Positions 58,623-64,000 of a DNA stretch of 64,000 bases are shown here, one piece after another. The stretch comes from Thiorhodococcus drewsii AZ1 (lineage in GTDB: Bacteria; Pseudomonadota; Gammaproteobacteria; Chromatiales; Chromatiaceae). The DNA lies in the NCBI RefSeq assembly GCF_000224065.1, contig NZ_AFWT01000003.1:1-64000 (forward strand). Direction: 5' to 3'. The position numbers and the translations under genes are program-made. Within the stretch, counting starts at the first letter, position 1. Each line of letters begins with the position of its first letter. The notes under the pieces were generated by a model, which saw nothing but the letters and a program-made list of their open reading frames with translations, was not told the origin of the DNA and ran no database searches.

Positions 58623-60389
58623 ATGCATATGCCCGTCTTATCGCGCGACCTTCGACCGCATTACCTCACCTGGCCTTTCCTCGCCCTGGCGGTGCTCTTC
58701 GTCTCCCTGGCGGTGATCGGCGGCTTTCGGAGCTACACGCCGACACCCTTCTGGGATTCCTGGGGCATCTACCAGTTCGTCGAACAGGTCTCCAGCGGAG
58801 ATCTGTCGGCCTGGTGGACGCTGCACAACGAGCATCGCATCCTGCTCACCCGCGTGCTGCAGTGGCTGGACATCCGGCTCTTCGACGGCTCCATGGTCTT
58901 TCTGGTGGCGATCAACTACGCCATGGCGAGCGCGATCTGTCTGATCTTTCTGCGCGCGCTCGCGGATGCCATCCCCGTCGGCAAATCGTCCGGCATGCGT
59001 TTGATCCTCGCCTGCCTGATCTGCGCGCTGAGCTTTTCGTGGCTGCAGATGGAGAACTTCACCTGGGACTACCAGAGCCAGTTCTTCGGCGCACAGCTCT
59101 TTCCGCTGCTTGGGTTCTATGCGCTCTATCGCGCGCGTCGTGCCTCGCCGTTCAGCGATGGCCTGTTCATCACCGCTGTTCTCGTCGGCATCCTCAGCGT
59201 GGGCACCATGGCGAACGGTATCCTGGCGCTTCCCGCCTTCGCCGTCCTGGCCTGGATCTATGGTGCCGGCCGGGTCCGGGTCGGCGCGCTCGTTGCGGTA
59301 TCGATCCTCATGGCTGGACTCTATCTGTTCGGCTACCACACGCCCGGAGGGCAACACGCCTCGCTGTTCGCCGCCCTGATCGAGCATCCCGTCCTGCTCG
59401 CGAATCACACGCTCATCTATCTGGGCGGACCGATCTACCATCTGCTGGGCATGCGCCACCCCGGACTCGCCCTGGCCGTCGGGCTGTTCGTCGTCCTGAG
59501 CGCGCTGTTTCTGGCGATTCGATCGCTGCGCGATCCGCGCCAGCACGCGCTCGAACTGGCGCTGCTCGCCTTCGTTGCCTATGTGATCGGAACGGCGGTC
59601 ATCACCTCCGCAGGCCGCATCCATTTCTTTGGGGATCGGCCTTATCTGCCAAGCCGGTATATGACCCCGGTCCTGATGGCCTGGTCGGCCTTGCTGATCG
59701 CCTTCGCCGCCAGGTTCGCTCACCGACTCGACGATCGGCGTCTGCGTCCGACCCTGGTCGGGGCCGCGTTGGCGTTCCTGCTCCTGCTGACGCCCTTCCA
59801 ATTTCTTGCATTGCAGACGCATGACGACAGGATCTTCCTGCTGTATGCGTCGGATCTTGGGTCGCCGAGGTCGCACGAGGAGCAGAACTTCTCGCGCGCG
59901 ATCGCCGCGCTGGCATTGGAATTGGGCGTTCGGGATTCGGCGCGGATTAGCGCGACCTTTCCGGAGGTCGATCTGGCACTGGCCTTGGCGCGTCCGGCGA
60001 TCAGGAACGGTTGGTCGGCGTTCGGCGATCCACTGCTCGCGGACGCGGGCGCCCGGCTCGGCACCCGCATCGGCGAGGTTCCGGATCGCGTCTGTCTCGG
60101 GCATCTGGACGGGATCGCTCCGGTCGACGGCGATGCGCGCTATCTCCGCTTCTCGGGCTGGATCTACGCGCGACACGAGAAGTCGGTTCCGAGATCCGTC
60201 CTGCTCGTCGGCCGGGACCGTCGGATTCTCGGCTATGCCCTGACCGGTCGGCCGCGCCCGGACGTCGAGCGCGCCGTCGGCGGGGCTGCGGCGCTGTCCG
60301 GCTTCGAGGGCTTTCTACCGGCCGGCTCGTCGTATGCAAAGGCACTGCTCGTCGGGTCGGATCCCGATTGCTACCTGGCGCTGCCCTGA
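58623..60389 (+). CDS. Polytopic membrane protein, GT-C-like
   Basis: 588 residues with about ten to eleven membrane helices in the first 400. The first periplasmic loop, GFRSYTPTPFWDSWGIYQFVEQV, holds an acidic residue in the position used by GT-C glycosyltransferases, and DYQSQFF and HNEHRILL follow. After the last helix a soluble part of about 175 residues (about 415-588), including CLGHLDGIAPVDGDARYLRFSGWIYARHEKS, looks beta-rich. I do not recognise a named family; a lipid-linked sugar transferase is the best guess. ATG 58629 is an alternative start. Confidence 0.65.
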   Translation: MHMPVLSRDLRPHYLTWPFLALAVLFVSLAVIGGFRSYTPTPFWDSWGIYQFVEQVSSGDLSAWWTLHNEHRILLTRVLQWLDIRLFDGSMVFLVAINYAMASAICLIFLRALADAIPVGKSSGMRLILACLICALSFSWLQMENFTWDYQSQFFGAQLFPLLGFYALYRARRASPFSDGLFITAVLVGILSVGTMANGILALPAFAVLAWIYGAGRVRVGALVAVSILMAGLYLFGYHTPGGQHASLFAALIEHPVLLANHTLIYLGGPIYHLLGMRHPGLALAVGLFVVLSALFLAIRSLRDPRQHALELALLAFVAYVIGTAVITSAGRIHFFGDRPYLPSRYMTPVLMAWSALLIAFAARFAHRLDDRRLRPTLVGAALAFLLLLTPFQFLALQTHDDRIFLLYASDLGSPRSHEEQNFSRAIAALALELGVRDSARISATFPEVDLALALARPAIRNGWSAFGDPLLADAGARLGTRIGEVPDRVCLGHLDGIAPVDGDARYLRFSGWIYARHEKSVPRSVLLVGRDRRILGYALTGRPRPDVERAVGGAAALSGFEGFLPAGSSYAKALLVGSDPDCYLALP

Positions 60390-60493
60390 TCGGTCACGCC
60401 GGTTCGCCAAGCCGGTTGATTCGCGGCGGGGCTCTGGATCTTCAGGCGCGGGGCGGGCAGTATGTCCGCCTGATTCGCTGACGACGTCTCTCG

Positions 60494-61447
60494 ATGCACG
60501 GCTTGCTTACCAATCTCGAATTCGCCCTTTCCGTCACCGGCCCCATCATGCTCGTCCTTGCGCTTGGGGTCTGGCTCACGCAGCGCGGTCTGCTGACGGA
60601 CGCCTTTGCCGATGTCGGCTCCAGGCTGGTCTTCAATGTGACCCTGCCGATCCTGCTCTTCATCACCATCAGTCAGACCCATTACACCCAGGCGGCGAAT
60701 CTGCGCTTATTGGCGGTGGGCTTGATGGGAACGCTGGTGAGCTATCTGCTCTTCGAGCTGATTGCGGCGGTGACGGTGGCGCCGCGTCGGGATCGGGGCG
60801 TGGTGGTGCAGGGCGCCTTTCGCGCCAACATGGGCATCGTGGGGCTGGCCTATTGCGTCAACGCCTATGGAGACGTGGCGATGGCGACGGCCGCGCTCTA
60901 TCTCGGCGTGGTCACGCTCTTCTTCAACGTGCTGGCGGTCATCACGCTCAACCGCTCGCTCAGCGAGCATCGGTCGCTCGTACCCATCCTCAAGGACATT
61001 GCCCGCAATCCGCTGATCATCGCCATCCTCTCGGCGTTGCCTTTCGCCTATTTCGAGGTGCGGCTGCCGGATCTGCTGCTGCAGACGGGCGAGTATTTCG
61101 CCCAGATGACCCTGCCGCTCGCCCTGCTCTGCACCGGCGGATCCATGAGCCTGCGGGCGCTGCATCTGGATTCGCGCAACGCCCTCATCGGCGCCTTCGG
61201 CAAGGTGGTCGTCACGCCGCTGGTGGTGACCGGGATGGGCTATCTGGCTGGATTGCGGGGCATAGAACTCGGCATCCTCTTCCTCATGTCATCGGCGCCG
61301 ACCGCCGCTGCCAGTTATGTGATGGCGCGCGCCATGGGCGGTAACGCCGCGCTTGCGGCCAACATCATCGTGTTGAGCACCATCGGTTCCATGGCCTTCA
61401 CCAGCCTGGGTATTACACTGCTCCATACGTTTGGGCTCATCCGGTAA
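60494..61447 (+). CDS. AEC-family membrane transporter
   Basis: 317 residues with about ten membrane helices in two inverted halves, as in auxin efflux carrier (AEC) proteins. Typical motifs are [38 protein letters not shown] and, in the second half, [16 protein letters not shown] and [19 protein letters not shown]. The substrate could be an organic acid or amino acid; context does not tell. The 3' end overlaps the 3' end of pqqE by 11 bases, on opposite strands. Confidence 0.88.
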   Translation: MHGLLTNLEFALSVTGPIMLVLALGVWLTQRGLLTDAFADVGSRLVFNVTLPILLFITISQTHYTQAANLRLLAVGLMGTLVSYLLFELIAAVTVAPRRDRGVVVQGAFRANMGIVGLAYCVNAYGDVAMATAALYLGVVTLFFNVLAVITLNRSLSEHRSLVPILKDIARNPLIIAILSALPFAYFEVRLPDLLLQTGEYFAQMTLPLALLCTGGSMSLRALHLDSRNALIGAFGKVVVTPLVVTGMGYLAGLRGIELGILFLMSSAPTAAASYVMARAMGGNAALAANIIVLSTIGSMAFTSLGITLLHTFGLIR

Positions 61448-62621
61448 CGATCGTTCGGTCGACGTGCCTGGTTGGTGCGGCATCGGTCTCCGGCAGACCT
61501 ATGTGTCGCTTGGAATTGCGCATGTTGCGGAAGATGAGCGGGGCCTCCAACTGTGCGGGCTGTTCGGTCGTGATCTGGACCTGACGGCGCAGCTCCGCGT
61601 GGTGCGGCGACTTGGAGCAGACCGGATCGGCGTTGGCGGGATCGCCGGTGAGCAGATAGGCCTGGCAGCGACAGCCACCGTAATCCTTGGTCTTCTCGTC
61701 GCAGGAGCGACAGGGTTCCTTCATCCAGCCGTCGCCGCGAAAGCGGTTGAAGTCGGGCGAGTCGTTCCAGATCCAGTCGAGATCGTGCTCGCGGACGTTG
61801 GGAAAGCTCAGTCCCGGCAGCGAGCCGGCGGCATGGCAGGGCAGGGCGGTCCCGTCCGGGGCGACGGTGAGGAAGATCGCGCCCCAACCGCTCATGCAGG
61901 CCTTGGGGCGCTCCTCGTGATAGTCCGGGACCACGTAGAAGATCTTCATCTGACCCTTGAGTCGTTCCTGGTATTCATGGGCGACAGCCTCGGCCTGCCG
62001 CACCTGCTCGCGCGTCGGCAGGAGTTGGTCGCGGTTGAGCATGGCCCAGCCGTAATACTGGGTGGTCGCCAGTTCGACATAGTCCGCCTGCAGCGCGTGC
62101 GCCATGTCGAGGATCTGGGCGACCTCGCCCGTGTTGTGCCGATGGAGGACGAAGCAGAGCACCATGGGGTAGTCGTACTGCTTCACCAGTCGGGCCATCT
62201 CCAGCTTGTGCTGGAAGGAGTCGTTGCCGGCGATGAAGTCGTTCAGCTCGGCGCCGCTGGCCTGGAAGCTGATCTGGATGTGGTCGAGCCCCGCCTCCTT
62301 GAAGGCACGGATGCGACGCTCGTCCATGCCGATGCCGGAGGTCAGCAGGTTGGTATAGAAGCCGAGCCGATGCGCCTCGGCGATCAGCTCCTCCAGGTCC
62401 TTGCGCACCAGGGCCTCGCCGCCCGAGAGCCCGAGCTGGACGGCACCCATGGCGCGCGCCTCGCGAAAGACCCGGAACCAGTCCTCGGTCGAGAGCTCAT
62501 CGGCGTACTTGGCCATGTCCAGCGGATTGGAGCAGTAGGGACACTGGAGCGGACAGCGATAGGTCAGCTCGGCCAGCAGCCAGAGCGGCTTAGGCGTCGA
62601 ATTGGATCCATTGGTTGTCAT
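61437..62621 (-). CDS. pqqE: PQQ biosynthesis radical SAM enzyme PqqE
   Basis: 394 residues. The radical SAM cluster motif is [13 protein letters not shown] (Cys23, Cys27, Cys30). The C-terminal SPASM part has [25 protein letters not shown] and [21 protein letters not shown], for auxiliary iron-sulfur clusters. It cross-links Glu and Tyr of the PqqA peptide, the first chemical step of PQQ formation. The end [33 protein letters not shown] has about 20 residues beyond the family's usual ending. It overlaps pqqD by 32 bases. Confidence 0.96.
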   Translation of the reverse strand: MTTNGSNSTPKPLWLLAELTYRCPLQCPYCSNPLDMAKYADELSTEDWFRVFREARAMGAVQLGLSGGEALVRKDLEELIAEAHRLGFYTNLLTSGIGMDERRIRAFKEAGLDHIQISFQASGAELNDFIAGNDSFQHKLEMARLVKQYDYPMVLCFVLHRHNTGEVAQILDMAHALQADYVELATTQYYGWAMLNRDQLLPTREQVRQAEAVAHEYQERLKGQMKIFYVVPDYHEERPKACMSGWGAIFLTVAPDGTALPCHAAGSLPGLSFPNVREHDLDWIWNDSPDFNRFRGDGWMKEPCRSCDEKTKDYGGCRCQAYLLTGDPANADPVCSKSPHHAELRRQVQITTEQPAQLEAPLIFRNMRNSKRHIGLPETDAAPTRHVDRTIVTG

Positions 62622-62874
62622 GGGCGGTACTCAGGAAGGTGTAGACGTCGTCCCGCAGACTGGGGGCCTCGGCGAACTGGGTTTCGAGGTCGGCGACGAT
62701 GCCGTCGATCGAGCGCTCGCCGTCGCAGCGCTTGAGGATCTCGCCGGCCGGACCGTTGAGCTTCACCATGCCCTCCGGGTAGAGGAGCACGTGACAGCCC
62801 TGGGCCTCCTCCCATTGCAGCCGGAACTGCGTTCTGATGCGCGGGACGCTGGTCGGCTCGATCTCGGTGCTCAT
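62590..62874 (-). CDS. pqqD: PQQ biosynthesis peptide chaperone PqqD
   Basis: 94 residues, of a RiPP-recognition-like fold. [51 protein letters not shown] is the PqqD pattern. It binds the PqqA precursor and delivers it to PqqE. It overlaps pqqC by 4 bases and pqqE by 32, a tight co-translation unit. It is a free protein here, not fused to PqqC. Confidence 0.95.
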   Translation of the reverse strand: MSTEIEPTSVPRIRTQFRLQWEEAQGCHVLLYPEGMVKLNGPAGEILKRCDGERSIDGIVADLETQFAEAPSLRDDVYTFLSTAHDNQWIQFDA

Positions 62875-63605
62875 GGTCGGCCTCCCAGGTTGTGATAGGG
62901 CGGACGCTTGGCGATATAGGCCATCCAGATGCAGTCGAGCATGGTCCAGAGGACGTCGAGCTTGAACTGCAGCACCTCCAGCATGCGTTCCTGCTGCTCG
63001 CGGGTGCGGTAGTAGTCCAGGGTGATGGCGAGTCCGTGCTCGACGTCGCGGCGCGCCTCGCTCAGACGTTTGCGGAAATAGGCGTAGCCCTGAGGTTCGA
63101 TCCAGGGATAGTGCGCCGGCCAGCTATCCAGTCTGGACTGATGGATGGTCGGGGCGAACAGCTCGGTGAGCGAGGAGCTGGCCGCGACCTCCCAGGGCTG
63201 GCGCCGGGCGAAGTCGACATAGGCGTCGACCGCGAACTTGACGCCGGGCAGCAGGTGCTTCTGGCTCCAGAGATCCTCGCGCGACAGACCGACCGCCTCG
63301 CCCAGTTGCAGCCAGGCCTCGATCCCGCCTTCCTCGTCCGGTGTACCGTCGTGATCGATGATGCGCTGGATCCAATGCCGGCGTACCTCGGGGCTCGGGC
63401 AGTTGGACAGGATGGCGGCATCCTTCAGCGGGATGGACGTCTGATAGTAGAAACGGTTGGCGACCCAGCCCTGTATCACCGGCTTGTCCACCTGACCGCT
63501 GTGCATGAGCTGATGCAGCTCGTGATGGATGTGGTAGTAGCGTTCCTTCTCGCGCAGCTTCTGTTCGAACTCGGCGCGAGACCAGGGCGGTGTGTCGTTC
63601 TCCAT
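62871..63605 (-). CDS. pqqC: Pyrroloquinoline-quinone synthase PqqC
   Basis: 244 residues, all helical, cofactor-free oxidase of the heme-oxygenase-like fold. Conserved motifs are [47 protein letters not shown] and [17 protein letters not shown]. It catalyses the last ring closure and eight-electron oxidation giving PQQ. ATG 63605 is 65 bases after the pqqB stop. Confidence 0.97.
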   Translation of the reverse strand: MENDTPPWSRAEFEQKLREKERYYHIHHELHQLMHSGQVDKPVIQGWVANRFYYQTSIPLKDAAILSNCPSPEVRRHWIQRIIDHDGTPDEEGGIEAWLQLGEAVGLSREDLWSQKHLLPGVKFAVDAYVDFARRQPWEVAASSSLTELFAPTIHQSRLDSWPAHYPWIEPQGYAYFRKRLSEARRDVEHGLAITLDYYRTREQQERMLEVLQFKLDVLWTMLDCIWMAYIAKRPPYHNLGGRP

Positions 63606-63670
63606 AGGACTCCTCGGTGCATGCGGGTGTGACGAGCGATGCCTTCTGATCGATTCGACGTCCGATCCGG

Positions 63671-64000
63671 TTACACCTTGATCTCCATCCCGTCGTAGGC
63701 GACCTCGATGCCGACCCGTTCCAGGGCGCGGTGTTCGGGCGAGTCCTCGTCCAGGATGGGGTTGGTGTTGTTGATATGGATGAGGATCTTGCGTGGTCCC
63801 TTCAGTGCGCTCAGCGTCTCGACGATGCCGCCTCGCCCGGACTGATCCAGATGACCCATCTCCTGTCCGCGCTTCTCGCCGATGCCGGCGCGGATCATCT
63901 CGTCATCGGTCCAGAGCGTGCCGTCGACCAGGATGCAGTCGGCCTCGCGCATGTAGCCCCGCACCTCCTCGTCGAACGCGCCCAGGCCCGGGGCATAGAA
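63671..64000 (-). CDS. pqqB: PQQ biosynthesis protein PqqB, C-terminal part (5' end outside window)
   Basis: The 110 C-terminal residues of a beta-lactamase-fold hydroxylase. Reading continues in frame to the window edge ([17 protein letters not shown]), followed by [32 protein letters not shown] and [24 protein letters not shown], which is the typical PqqB end with a metal-site His. PqqB helps hydroxylate the PqqE product. The internal ATGs at 63964 and 63952 are not true starts. pqqA would be expected beyond the right edge. Confidence 0.95.
   Translation of the reverse strand, partial: FYAPGLGAFDEEVRGYMREADCILVDGTLWTDDEMIRAGIGEKRGQEMGHLDQSGRGGIVETLSALKGPRKILIHINNTNPILDEDSPEHRALERVGIEVAYDGMEIKV

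Noticed and set aside
1-64000. CRISPR array, tRNA or rRNA genes, intact insertion sequence
   Set aside because: No spaced direct repeats, cloverleaf-like or rRNA-like sequence, or transposase was seen on reading both strands; only short palindromic repeats.

Overview
The window reads as chromosomal DNA of a gammaproteobacterium. High GC, the conserved order hslV-hslU-DUF971-ubiE-ubiJ-ubiB, a RelA-type (p)ppGpp synthetase, an Aer-type receptor and a type-B succinate/fumarate:quinone oxidoreductase together suggest a purple sulfur bacterium or close relative (Chromatiaceae-like). That placement is inference: no rRNA or photosynthesis gene lies here. Genes are densely packed and often overlap by 4 to 37 bases. 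I saw no tRNA, rRNA, CRISPR array or intact insertion sequence.

Layout. 1-5.8 kb: a Bat-type (aerotolerance-like) operon on the + strand: the end of a DUF4381 gene, two von Willebrand A proteins, a TPR protein with a very long charged disordered region, and a BatD-like protein. A palindromic repeat sits inside the signal-peptide region of the TPR gene. 5.9-10.8 kb: mtgA, a DUF4124 protein, a class I DAHP synthase, a histidine phosphatase, two small unknown proteins and a bacteriohemerythrin. 10.8-14.1 kb: a three-gene succinate dehydrogenase/fumarate reductase operon (C-A-B order) with an FNR/CRP-like palindrome upstream. 14.3-22.8 kb: a degenerate PilZ-like protein, a small-molecule kinase, relA, a DUF1015 protein, a Sel1-like protein and topB.

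22.8-34.1 kb is a cell-surface polysaccharide cluster: a two-domain glycosyltransferase, a 1287-residue fusion (degenerate PIG-L, two GT2 domains, WbsX), a GT4 enzyme, a stand-alone WbsX protein and a Wzm/Wzt-type ABC exporter. A protein with two cyclic-nucleotide-binding-like domains and a rhodanese domain follows. 35.4-41.1 kb carries ubiquinone/menaquinone biosynthesis genes and HslVU. 41.3-45.8 kb is a proVWX-type betaine/choline transporter with an outer-membrane porin gene behind it. 46.3-48.6 kb holds an Aer-like receptor and a lower-GC, membrane-anchored TIR protein.

48.8-64 kb: asparagine synthase, a PAP2 phosphatase, then a lanthanide-type methanol dehydrogenase operon (xoxF, a cytochrome c, xoxJ, a CXXCW-type protein). 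About 5.5 kb away is pqqB(partial)CDE, which makes the PQQ cofactor of XoxF. A CLC channel, a GT-C-like membrane protein and an AEC transporter lie between, with a 35-codon remnant of a prolyl aminopeptidase gene. The most notable observations are the roughly 55-residue insertion in XoxF next to its lanthanide site, the PIG-L/GT2/GT2/WbsX fusion, the TIR protein, and the paired disordered regions in the Bat operon.
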